A stretch of 6,817 bases of DNA. Origin: Acidobacteriota bacterium (GTDB lineage Bacteria; Acidobacteriota; Polarisedimenticolia; J045). A program made the translations under genes and the position numbers. The stretch covers positions 1 through 6,817 of the forward strand of contig JAJRXN010000369.1 of assembly GCA_024276295.1 (NCBI GenBank), read 5' to 3'. Shown here piece after piece: positions 1 to 5,824 of this stretch. The notes beneath the pieces are model-generated. The model made no database searches, was not told where the DNA came from, and worked only from the letters and a program-made list of their open reading frames with translations. Position 1 is the stretch's first letter, and every line of letters starts with the position of its first letter.

Positions 1-626
1 GCCACCGACGCCTCGGTCGACGTGTGGCCGAAGCGCATCGCGCCGGTACTGTCGCAGAGCATCAGCCGGACGCCTTCCTGCCTGAGCGCCGCGAGGGCGG
101 GCCAGTCGGTGGTCGGACCGACGACCGGCTCCGCGTCGAACCGGAAGTCTCCCGTGTGCAGGACCCGTCCCGCCGGCGTGTCGATCGCGAGCATCGCGGC
201 GTCGGGCACCGAGTGCGTGACATGGATCGCAGTCACGCGGAACGGTCCGACCTCGACCGGCACGCCGAAGGACAGCGGGCGCAGCGGCGGCATGGCGACC
301 CCGGCGTCCTCGAGCCGGTCCGAGGCGATCGCGAGGGTCAGGGTCGTGGCATGGACCGGGACGTTCCGCCAAGGGCGGGGAAGGAAGGCCAGGGCGCCGA
401 CGTGGTCGTCGTGGCCGTGGGTCAGCACGATCCCGCGCAGATCGGGCCAGCGTTCGGCCGCGGCCCGGGCGTCGGGAACGAGTCTCGCGATGCCCGCCGG
501 GATGCCGTGGGGGAACCCGGTGCCGAAGTCGACGAGCAGCCCTTCTCCCTGCGCCAGGTAGAGCGTCGCGTTCATTCCGAACCCGCCGGTGCCACCCAGC
601 GAGACGATCTCGAGCGGTGAACTCAC
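1..626 (-). CDS. rnj: Ribonuclease J, N-terminal part (cut by window edge)
   Basis: RNase J is a cytoplasmic, metal-dependent 5'-3' exonuclease/endonuclease of the metallo-beta-lactamase/beta-CASP family that acts in mRNA decay and rRNA maturation. The first 208 residues are visible; the rest lies beyond position 1. The N-terminus SLGGTGGFGMNATL (9-22) matches the family's GGLGEIGxNM-type start. LTHGHDDHVGAL (68-79) is the HxHxDH zinc motif (H70, H72, D74, H75). THSVPD (137-142) supplies the next metal histidine, H138. HTGDFRFD (157-164) holds D160. CDSTGAMRFGHTSTEASV (191-208) matches the RNase J stretch around LSDSTNAxxPGxTxSExxV. The start is the GTG at 626-624, inside a GTGA overlap with the rsmA stop; GGGGA lies 6 bases upstream. 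The beta-CASP and C-terminal domains are not visible, so a related beta-CASP nuclease cannot be fully excluded. Confidence 0.88.
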   Translation of the reverse strand, partial: MSSPLEIVSLGGTGGFGMNATLYLAQGEGLLVDFGTGFPHGIPAGIARLVPDARAAAERWPDLRGIVLTHGHDDHVGALAFLPRPWRNVPVHATTLTLAIASDRLEDAGVAMPPLRPLSFGVPVEVGPFRVTAIHVTHSVPDAAMLAIDTPAGRVLHTGDFRFDAEPVVGPTTDWPALAALRQEGVRLMLCDSTGAMRFGHTSTEASV

Positions 627-1456
627 GTGGCGTCCCCGGTCACCTTCGCGCGCCCCGAGCCGGCGGCCGGCAGGGGGCCGAGCCGTCGCGCGAGGGCCAG
701 CCAGTCGTGCGGTGCGAGCGCCTCGGCACGCAGGTCTTCCGGCAGCCCGCGCCCCGCGAGAAACTCGCGGACCTCCTGGCGCCGGCCGGCCAGATTACCG
801 GCAAGAGTCTTCCGGCGCCGGGCGAACCCGCGGTGCAGCCAGGCCCGGAGCTGCGGGACCTCGGCCGCCGGCAGGGGCGCATCGTCCGGAAACACGAGGG
901 CGAAGGCGGCGCTCTCGACACGGGGAACCGGACGAAACGACCCGGGCGCGATCGTGCGGAGCCGGCGCGGGCGCGTCCGCAGGGCGACGAGCACCGACAG
1001 CGGGCCGTACGTCTTCGAGCCTGGTCCTGCGAGCAGGCGATCGACGACCTCGCGCTGGAGGACGAACTGCACGTCGCGGATCCGATCGCATGCGAGCAGC
1101 GCCCCGACGATCGCCGTGCCGACGTTGTAGGGCAGGTTGCCGACCACCCGCAGCGCCGTGCCGAGTTCGCCGGCCAGTGCGTCCCAGTCGACGCCGACGG
1201 CGTCGGCGAGGCGCACCTCGGCGTGAGGCCAGGGCTCGAGCAGCGCCTCGAGGGTCGGGACGAGCCGCTCGTCGATCTCGAGCGCCAGGAACCGGCCGCA
1301 GCGCGGCGCGAGCATGGCGGTCAGGGCGCCGCGGCCCGGGCCGATCTCGACGACGGCGTCGTCCGGCGTCGGGGCGAACCGGTCGACCAGCCAGCGTGCC
1401 AACGAAGGATTGGCGAGGAAGTTCTGCCCGAGGCGCCTGACGGGGTTGTGCGACAT
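623..1456 (-). CDS. rsmA: 16S rRNA dimethyladenosine transferase RsmA/KsgA
   Basis: RsmA uses S-adenosylmethionine to dimethylate two adjacent adenosines in the 3' terminal helix of 16S rRNA, a late step of 30S subunit maturation. The 277-residue product has the usual length and is complete. The N-terminus RRLGQNFLANP (7-17) is the family signature. EIGPGRGALT (37-46) is the SAM-binding glycine motif. NLPY (107-110) is the catalytic motif IV. FVLQREVVDRLLA (131-143) follows it, and FRPVPRVESA (174-183) is the conserved C-terminal loop motif. RRKTL (214-218) and LRAEALAPHDWLALARRL (242-259) are typical of the small C-terminal domain. It starts at an ATG 3 bases after the cheA stop with no strong ribosome binding site, which suggests translational coupling. 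Its TGA overlaps the RNase J start by 4 bases. No odd residues are seen. Confidence 0.96.
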   Translation of the reverse strand: MSHNPVRRLGQNFLANPSLARWLVDRFAPTPDDAVVEIGPGRGALTAMLAPRCGRFLALEIDERLVPTLEALLEPWPHAEVRLADAVGVDWDALAGELGTALRVVGNLPYNVGTAIVGALLACDRIRDVQFVLQREVVDRLLAGPGSKTYGPLSVLVALRTRPRRLRTIAPGSFRPVPRVESAAFALVFPDDAPLPAAEVPQLRAWLHRGFARRRKTLAGNLAGRRQEVREFLAGRGLPEDLRAEALAPHDWLALARRLGPLPAAGSGRAKVTGDAT

Positions 1457-1459
1457 CGC

Positions 1460-2884
1460 CTACATTGTGGACCAGTCGAGCAGCCGGGCGGGATCGAGCA
1501 CCAGGGCGAGTCCGCCCTCGGCGAGCAGCGCCGCGCCCGCCCACGGCCCGAGGCGCTCGAGCGGCGCCCCGAGGGGGCGGATCACCAGCTCCCGTCGCTC
1601 GATCACCCGGCCGACGATGAGGGCGATCTTCCCGCGCCCGGATCCGACGATCAGCGCGTGGCGTCCCGGCGCGTCGCCCGGGGTGATCCCGAGCCGTTCG
1701 GCCAGGCCGACCCGCGGGACCCCGAGCGCGCGATCCGCCGTGTCCCGGACCGCCTCGATCGGCGCCGCGAGCACGGCGAAGGTGCGTCCCCCCAGCTCGA
1801 CCATCAGCCCGTCGGTGATCGCCAGGCGCGCGGGGACCAGGATCGTCGCCGAAAACCCCTCGCCGGGACGGGAGCGCAGCTCGAGCCGCCCGCCGAGGCT
1901 CCGGATCGCCGCCCGGGTACTGGCCAGGCCGACGCCGCGGCCGGCCAGCTCGTCCGCGCCGGCCAGGCGGGACATCCCGTCGCGCGTCAGCAGTTCGAGC
2001 GACCCGGCGTCGTCGAGCCGCGCCGCCTGGTCGGGCGTGATCACACCCCGCCGGATCGCCCGCCGCCGTACCGCCGCCGGATCGAGTCCGCGGCCGTCGT
2101 CGCGGATCTCGAACCGCAGCCGTCCGGCCTCGCGGGCGGCGTGCAGCCGCACCTCCAGCGGCCGTCCGGAGCGGGAGCCCGGCCCGTGGGCGACGGCGTT
2201 GCGCAGGAGCTGGGCGAGGGGATCGAGCAGGCGCCAGACGAGCCCGCGGTCGACCCGGACACCGCCACCCTCGAGCCGGAACCGGACGGTCACGCCACGC
2301 TGCTCCGCCCAGCGCTCGACGGCGCGCTCGAACCGGCCGGCGAGTTCCGAAAGACGCAGCAGCCGCATCTCGAGCAGCGCGCGACCGAGGCTGCGGGTCT
2401 CGCGCCGGAGGGCATGCCGCAGTGCGAGGCTCTCCGAATCGTCCGGAGGACCGAGGCGGTGCTCGAGTCGCTCCAGCGTCGCCGCCAGACTCGTCGCGGT
2501 GTCGATCAGGCGGTCGAGCCGCTCCGCCTCGACGCGGATCGGCGGCAGCGTGACCAGTCCCTCGCTCTCCACGGGGGGCTCTCCGTCGGCGGCCCCTTCG
2601 GCGTCCGGTCGGCCGACCCGCGCGGCCAGGCTCGCCAGGCAGCGCGCGAAGCGTCCCCGGGCGGGAAGGGGAGCCGTCCGGGCCAGTTCCTCGGCTTCGT
2701 GCGCCAGGCGGGCCGCGTCGTCCAGTCCGACCGAGGCGCACATCCCCTTGAGCGAATGCAGCGCGCGGAACAGCTCGGTCCGGCGTGCGGCGACGTCGCC
2801 GTCTCCGGACGCGGCGAGGGAGCGGGCATGACGGATCAGCCGCGACGCCTCGTCGTGGAACAGCGCGATCAGCGACGCGCTCAC
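1460..2884 (-). CDS. cheA: Compact CheA-type chemotaxis histidine kinase (no P2 domain)
   Basis: CheA is the cytoplasmic kinase of chemosensory arrays; it autophosphorylates in trans and donates phosphate to a response regulator. This 474-residue protein is shorter than typical CheA (about 600-700). P1/HPt, about 1-90: LFRALHSLKGMCASVGL (38-54), phospho-acceptor His43. A linker of about 25 residues leads straight into P3 (about 115-200), leaving no room for a P2 regulator-docking domain. P4 ATPase, about 205-353: N box LLRNAVAHG (226-234, Asn229), G1 DDGRGLD (262-268), G2 GRGVGL (315-320). P5 CheW-like, about 354-474. The loop after the N box is shortened, the usual Asp before the His is Ala232, and the PGFST-like segment before G2 is not recognisable. 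The GTG start lies in a GTGA overlap with the cheW-like stop, with GGGAG 6 bases upstream. Kinase identity is firm; its regulator and output are unknown. Confidence 0.92.
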   Translation of the reverse strand: MSASLIALFHDEASRLIRHARSLAASGDGDVAARRTELFRALHSLKGMCASVGLDDAARLAHEAEELARTAPLPARGRFARCLASLAARVGRPDAEGAADGEPPVESEGLVTLPPIRVEAERLDRLIDTATSLAATLERLEHRLGPPDDSESLALRHALRRETRSLGRALLEMRLLRLSELAGRFERAVERWAEQRGVTVRFRLEGGGVRVDRGLVWRLLDPLAQLLRNAVAHGPGSRSGRPLEVRLHAAREAGRLRFEIRDDGRGLDPAAVRRRAIRRGVITPDQAARLDDAGSLELLTRDGMSRLAGADELAGRGVGLASTRAAIRSLGGRLELRSRPGEGFSATILVPARLAITDGLMVELGGRTFAVLAAPIEAVRDTADRALGVPRVGLAERLGITPGDAPGRHALIVGSGRGKIALIVGRVIERRELVIRPLGAPLERLGPWAGAALLAEGGLALVLDPARLLDWSTM

Positions 2885-3282
2885 CTCGTGCTCCCTGCCG
2901 TGAGCCGCGCGACGAGGCGCTCGACCGCTTGCCGGTCGAGCGGCGGCGGGACCTCTCCGCTGGCGGGCTCGTCCGGATCGGGTGGCTCGAGACGGGACCC
3001 GGCGGGAACGAACAGGGCGAGGTGATCGAGCGGCGGTGCCAGCAGGACCGCGAGGCCGCGCCTCCGGTCCGTCGCTCCCGCGGCCGACGCGTCGGCCACG
3101 AGTTCCGGGTCGAGCAGCGTGACGACGCGGCCGGCGGTCTCGGCGACGCCGACGATCTCGCGGGGGGCTAGCGGGACGGTCTCGACCCGCTCGACCAGCT
3201 CGACCCGCATCGGGAGCGACCGGTCGACGCGCAGCACGTCGCCGTCACGGCCGACGATCCGCCACGCGCCGCCCGGGGTCAT
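2881..3282 (-). CDS. cheW: Short CheW-like coupling protein
   Basis: CheW adaptors link receptor tips to the P5 domain of CheA in chemosensory arrays. This small protein has 133 residues, slightly shorter than classical CheW (about 150-170). The central stretch VERVETVPLAPREIVGVAET (30-49) followed by VVTLLDPELV (53-62) matches the conserved CheW core, in which a PxAPxxIxGxxxxxG segment precedes the strand VxxVxDL. A second strand region, GLAVLLAPPLDHLALFV (76-92), fits the later SH3-like subdomain. The tail from about 98 is rich in Pro, Asp and Glu and ends in a predicted helix. The ATG at 3282 is chosen because it forms an ATGA overlap with the receptor stop and has GGAG 7 bases upstream; the reading frame stays open far beyond it, but that upstream part is antisense to the receptor gene. 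Its place between receptor and cheA supports the call. The sequence alone is divergent. Confidence 0.8.
   Translation of the reverse strand: MTPGGAWRIVGRDGDVLRVDRSLPMRVELVERVETVPLAPREIVGVAETAGRVVTLLDPELVADASAAGATDRRRGLAVLLAPPLDHLALFVPAGSRLEPPDPDEPASGEVPPPLDRQAVERLVARLTAGSTR
2891..2895 (-). promoter_or_regulatory. Ribosome binding site of cheA
   Basis: GGGAG lies 6 bases upstream of the GTG at 2884-2882. It supports this non-ATG start inside the GTGA overlap with the upstream cheW-like gene. It lies within the coding sequence of that gene. Confidence 0.6.
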
Positions 3283-4550
3283 CCCTCGGCTCCGTCGGGA
3301 TGGAGCCGGAACACCGAGCACAGCTCGTAGAGCCGATCCGCGGCCGCGGCGAGGTCGCCCGCGGAACGCGCCATGCCCTCCATCGACGCCGTCTGGCGCG
3401 ATGCTGCGCGGGACGTCTCCTCGGTGCCGGCCGCCCCCTCGCGGGCGATCTGCGAGATCTCCTCCATCGCGCCGACCAGTTCGGTCGTCGAGGCGCTCTG
3501 CTGGCGCGCGAGCGCGGCGATCTCCTCCATCTTCTGGAGCAGGGGAAGCACGCCGGCGGCGATCTCCCGGTGCAGCGCGCCGGCGGACTCGATCACCTTG
3601 CGTCCCGACCGCGCGGCATCCCGCGCCTCCTGCATCGCCCGCTGGACCGATCCCGCGTCGGCGTTGATCGCGGTCGCCAGCGCGGCGATCTCCTCGGCGA
3701 AGCGGGCCGTCCTGTCGGCCAGGGCGCGCACCTCCTCGGCGACCGCCGCGAAGCCCTCGCCCTGCTCGCCCGCCCGGGCCGCCTCGATCGACGCGTTGAG
3801 CGCGACGAGATGCGTCTGCTGCGCGATCCCGCCGATCAGCTCGACCGTGCGGCCGATGGCGCGCGCCCGCCCCTCGAAGCCCTCGGTCACGTCGGCCGTC
3901 CGTTCGATCTGCTCGAGGATCCGCGCCACCTCGCGCTCGGCGCGGGCCGACTGGTCGGCGCCGCGGCGGGCGTCCTCGCCGCTGCGCCGCGCCAGGCCGA
4001 GCGTCGTCTCGGCGCCGGCACCGATCCGCTCGGCCGAATCGGCGACGCCGCGCGTGACCTCGTAGGTCCGCCCGATCCGTTCCGCCGTCCCCTCGGCTCC
4101 CTGCGCGAGTCGTCTGGCCGTGGCGGCGATCTCGTCGGTGGCGGATGAGAGCGCCCGGGCGGTCTCGGAGACCTCGCGGGCCGCGGCGCGCAGTCCGTCC
4201 GCGGTTCCCGCGACCTCCGTCAGCACGCGCTGCAGGGAGGCCTGCATCTGCGCGAACGAGCGGGTGAGGTCGTCGATCTCGTCCGCCCCGCGACCGCTGC
4301 GCGCTTCCGGCACGCGGCCGGTCAGGTCTCCCTCGGCGATCACCCGGGCGGTCTGGGCCAGCGCCCCGAGCCGGGCGACGAGCCGGCGGGACAGCAGGAC
4401 CGCCACCAGCGAGGCGACGAGCAGCACGGCGAACAGGCCGACGAAGGTCGCCCCCGGGCCGAGGCGGGGGGCGAGCGCGCGGCTGAGCAGGACGCCGAGC
4501 CAGGTCATCGCGGCGACGAGAATCGTCGAGGCGGCGATCTTGCGTTCCAT
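3279..4550 (-). CDS. Methyl-accepting chemotaxis protein with no ligand-binding domain
   Basis: This is a membrane receptor that controls CheA through CheW. The product has 423 residues. TM1 is at about 5-24 (IAASTILVAAMTWLGVLLS). A connector of only about 10 residues follows, then TM2 at about 34-54 (ATFVGLFAVLLVASLVAVLLS). A HAMP domain (about 55-110) contains VIAEGDLTGRVPE and DEIDDLTRSFAQM. The rest is a long antiparallel coiled-coil signalling domain, rich in Ala, Glu and Arg. Its hairpin tip is at about 236-280, with IAQQTHLVALNASIEAARAG (242-261) and GFAAVAEEVRALADRT (266-281). The C-terminus LYELCSVFRLHPDG matches the common receptor ending; no CheR-docking pentapeptide is seen. No periplasmic or PAS sensor domain exists. 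The start is ATG 4550, directly before TM1, with GGAAGG 7 bases upstream. An upstream in-frame ATG at 4733 is rejected because that extension is antisense to hemW. It is the first gene of the operon; the signal sensed is unknown. Confidence 0.93.
   Translation of the reverse strand: MERKIAASTILVAAMTWLGVLLSRALAPRLGPGATFVGLFAVLLVASLVAVLLSRRLVARLGALAQTARVIAEGDLTGRVPEARSGRGADEIDDLTRSFAQMQASLQRVLTEVAGTADGLRAAAREVSETARALSSATDEIAATARRLAQGAEGTAERIGRTYEVTRGVADSAERIGAGAETTLGLARRSGEDARRGADQSARAEREVARILEQIERTADVTEGFEGRARAIGRTVELIGGIAQQTHLVALNASIEAARAGEQGEGFAAVAEEVRALADRTARFAEEIAALATAINADAGSVQRAMQEARDAARSGRKVIESAGALHREIAAGVLPLLQKMEEIAALARQQSASTTELVGAMEEISQIAREGAAGTEETSRAASRQTASMEGMARSAGDLAAAADRLYELCSVFRLHPDGAEG
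3290..3293 (-). promoter_or_regulatory. Ribosome binding site of the cheW-like gene
   Basis: GGAG lies 7 bases upstream of the ATG at 3282-3280, inside the last codons of the receptor gene. It decides the start of the cheW-like gene, whose reading frame remains open far upstream. Confidence 0.55.
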
Positions 4551-4557
4551 CGAGGCG

Positions 4558-4563
4558 CCTTCC
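4558..4563 (-). promoter_or_regulatory. Ribosome binding site of the receptor gene
   Basis: GGAAGG lies 7 bases upstream of the ATG at 4550. It is the clearest Shine-Dalgarno match in the window and fixes the receptor start directly before its first membrane segment. Confidence 0.7.
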
Positions 4564-4594
4564 GGGCGGGGGCGGCGGCTCCCGCACATGGGCG

Positions 4595-4600
4595 AATATA
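4595..4600 (-). promoter_or_regulatory. Candidate -10 box for the chemosensory operon
   Basis: TATATT on the minus strand matches the sigma-70 -10 consensus at five of six positions. It sits in the only A/T-rich patch of the divergent gap, about 45 bases upstream of the receptor ATG. The best -35 candidate, TCGACG (4625-4620), has four of six matches but a long 19-base spacer, so the promoter is tentative. The same patch could also serve hemW on the other strand. Confidence 0.3.
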
Positions 4601-4602
4601 GG

Positions 4603-4623
4603 GACGCGGGTCGGGCCCGCGTC
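4603..4623. repeat. Perfect 8-bp inverted repeat in the divergent promoter region
   Basis: GACGCGGG (4603-4610) and CCCGCGTC (4616-4623) are perfect reverse complements separated by the 5 bases TCGGG. The element lies between the receptor gene and hemW, next to the candidate -10 box and 15 bases before the proposed hemW start. It could be an operator for a dimeric regulator or a hairpin in the hemW leader. GC-rich DNA yields such repeats by chance fairly often, so the function is inferred only from its location. Confidence 0.45.
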
Positions 4624-4638
4624 GAGACGATGGTGACC

Positions 4639-5790
4639 ATGGCCGAAGAGCAGGGATCCGAAGAGCCGGCGACCGGACTGTACGTGCACGTGCCGTTCTG
4701 CCGGCAGCGCTGCGCGTACTGCAACTTCGCCATCGTGGCGGGACGGGACGATCTCGTCCCGCGCTATCTCGAACTCGCCGAGCGGGAACTCGGGAACCTG
4801 CCGTCCGCGGCCCGAAGGCTCGCCAGCGTGCATCTCGGCGGCGGGACGCCCTCGCGCCTCGGTCGAGCCGGCATCGACCGGCTGCTCGGCGCGGTCCGGC
4901 GGCGGTTCACCATCGAAGCGGGCGCCGAGATCGGGCTGGAGGCCAACCCGGAGGACGTCACTCCTGGGCGCGCGGCGGCCTGGCGGGAGGCCGGCATCAC
5001 GCGCGTCAGCGTCGGCGTCCAGGCGCTCGATCCGGCCGGTCTGCGGGCGATCGGACGGCCCGGGGCGGTGGACGAGGGACTCGCGGCCCTCGCGATCCTT
5101 CGGGACGCGGCGATCCCGTCGCTCGGCGCCGACATGATCTTCGGCCGGCCCGGGCAGACCGGGGCGCAGTGGCACCACGAGATCGACCGCCTGCTCGCGG
5201 CCGCGCCCGATCATGTGTCGATCTACGCCCTCGAGACCGACGCGAAGACCCCCCTGGTCCGGGCGATGGAGCGCGGCGAGGTCGAGACACCGGACGACGA
5301 CCGCGCCGCGGCGATGTACGAGACCGCGGCCGCGATGCTGGCCGGAGCCGGCCTGCCGCGGTACGAGATCTCCAACTTCGCGCGCGCGGGCCATGCCAGC
5401 CGACACAACCTGCGCTACTGGACCGATGCGAGCTACCTCGGCATCGGTCCGTCGGCGGCGTCGTACTGGCGGGGCGAGCGCTGGACCAATCCGCGGGGCT
5501 TCGGTGCGTGGGCGCGGCGGGTCGAGGCGGCCGGGCCCGCGCCGGACTGCGAGGCGTACGACCCCGACCGGCGGGCGGGCGAGGCGATCGTCTTCGGCCT
5601 GCGCCTCGAGCAGGGCGTCGATCTCGACATCGTCCGCAGGCGCCATGGCGAGGCGGCGGTCGCCGCCCGGCAGCCGGCGATCGCGCGGCTGCTGGAGGCC
5701 GGCCTGCTCGAGGCGAGGGGGGCGGGCCGGATCGCGCTGGCCGACCGGGCGCGGCTGATCGCCGACGAGGTGTTCGTCGAACTGCTCTGA
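4639..5790 (+). CDS. hemW: Radical-SAM heme chaperone HemW
   Basis: HemW is a cytoplasmic radical-SAM-family protein that binds heme and delivers it to apoproteins; it resembles coproporphyrinogen dehydrogenase HemN but is a distinct family. The 383-residue product has the usual length. YVHVPFCRQRCAYCNF (15-30) carries the CxxxCxxC iron-sulfur motif (C21, C25, C28), followed by Asn-Phe, where HemN would have a fourth Cys in the CxC pattern. HLGGGTPSRL (65-74) is the SAM-binding glycine motif. GLEANPEDV (99-107), RVSVGVQALD (122-131) and DMIFGRPGQT (165-174) are family signatures. VSIYALE (193-199), PRYEISNFAR (240-249) and HNLRYW (256-261) with YLGIGPSAAS (266-275) are HemW-typical. The start is uncertain: ATG 4639 is used, while in-frame ATGs at 4630 and 4588 would add 3 or 17 residues, and none has a strong ribosome binding site. 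It is transcribed away from the chemosensory operon, with no evident functional link. Confidence 0.93.
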   Translation: MAEEQGSEEPATGLYVHVPFCRQRCAYCNFAIVAGRDDLVPRYLELAERELGNLPSAARRLASVHLGGGTPSRLGRAGIDRLLGAVRRRFTIEAGAEIGLEANPEDVTPGRAAAWREAGITRVSVGVQALDPAGLRAIGRPGAVDEGLAALAILRDAAIPSLGADMIFGRPGQTGAQWHHEIDRLLAAAPDHVSIYALETDAKTPLVRAMERGEVETPDDDRAAAMYETAAAMLAGAGLPRYEISNFARAGHASRHNLRYWTDASYLGIGPSAASYWRGERWTNPRGFGAWARRVEAAGPAPDCEAYDPDRRAGEAIVFGLRLEQGVDLDIVRRRHGEAAVAARQPAIARLLEAGLLEARGAGRIALADRARLIADEVFVELL

Positions 5791-5824
5791 CCGCCGGCCG
5801 CTCGTCCTGCGTTCGGACGCGGCG
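5791..5824. other. Convergent gap between hemW and the kelch-like gene
   Basis: These 34 bases separate two genes that converge. A 5-bp stem (5803-5807 with 5815-5819, 7-base loop) is present but short, and no T-tract follows on either strand. A bidirectional terminator would be expected here; this one is not convincing. Confidence 0.2.

Larger units (their letters stand above)
4551..4638. promoter_or_regulatory. Divergent intergenic region between the receptor gene and hemW
   Basis: This 88-base gap is the only space between diverging genes in the window, so it should carry the promoters for both the chemosensory operon and hemW. It contains the receptor ribosome binding site, the candidate -10 box and the 8-bp inverted repeat. 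If hemW starts at one of the upstream ATGs (4588 or 4630), the usable gap shrinks accordingly. Confidence 0.6.

Noticed and set aside
22..620. Two plus-strand open frames over the left edge
   Set aside because: Both are antisense to the RNase J gene, whose motifs are clear on the minus strand; their composition is shadow-like.
617..3025. Very long open reading frame on the plus strand (802 codons)
   Set aside because: It is antisense to rsmA and cheA and is rich in Arg, Pro and Gly with no recognisable domain; it is a GC-rich shadow of real genes.
3514..4136. Recurring GCGGCGATCTC-like words on the plus strand
   Set aside because: They encode repeated Glu-Ile-Ala-Ala segments of the receptor coiled coil in the same frame, so they reflect protein heptads and codon bias rather than a DNA element.
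4551..4733. Possible 61-residue N-terminal extension of the receptor
   Set aside because: It overlaps the hemW N-terminus in antisense, has no membrane or sensor features, and a good ribosome binding site lies before the ATG at 4550.
3283..5646. Upstream open extension of the cheW-like frame on the minus strand
   Set aside because: The extension is out of frame with the receptor and antisense to hemW, low in domain content and Arg/Gly-rich; the ATG at 3282 with its ribosome binding site and ATGA overlap is a better start.
5803..5819. Short stem-loop between hemW and the kelch-like gene as a terminator
   Set aside because: The stem is only 5 bp and no T-tract follows on either strand; it is not distinguishable from chance in GC-rich DNA.
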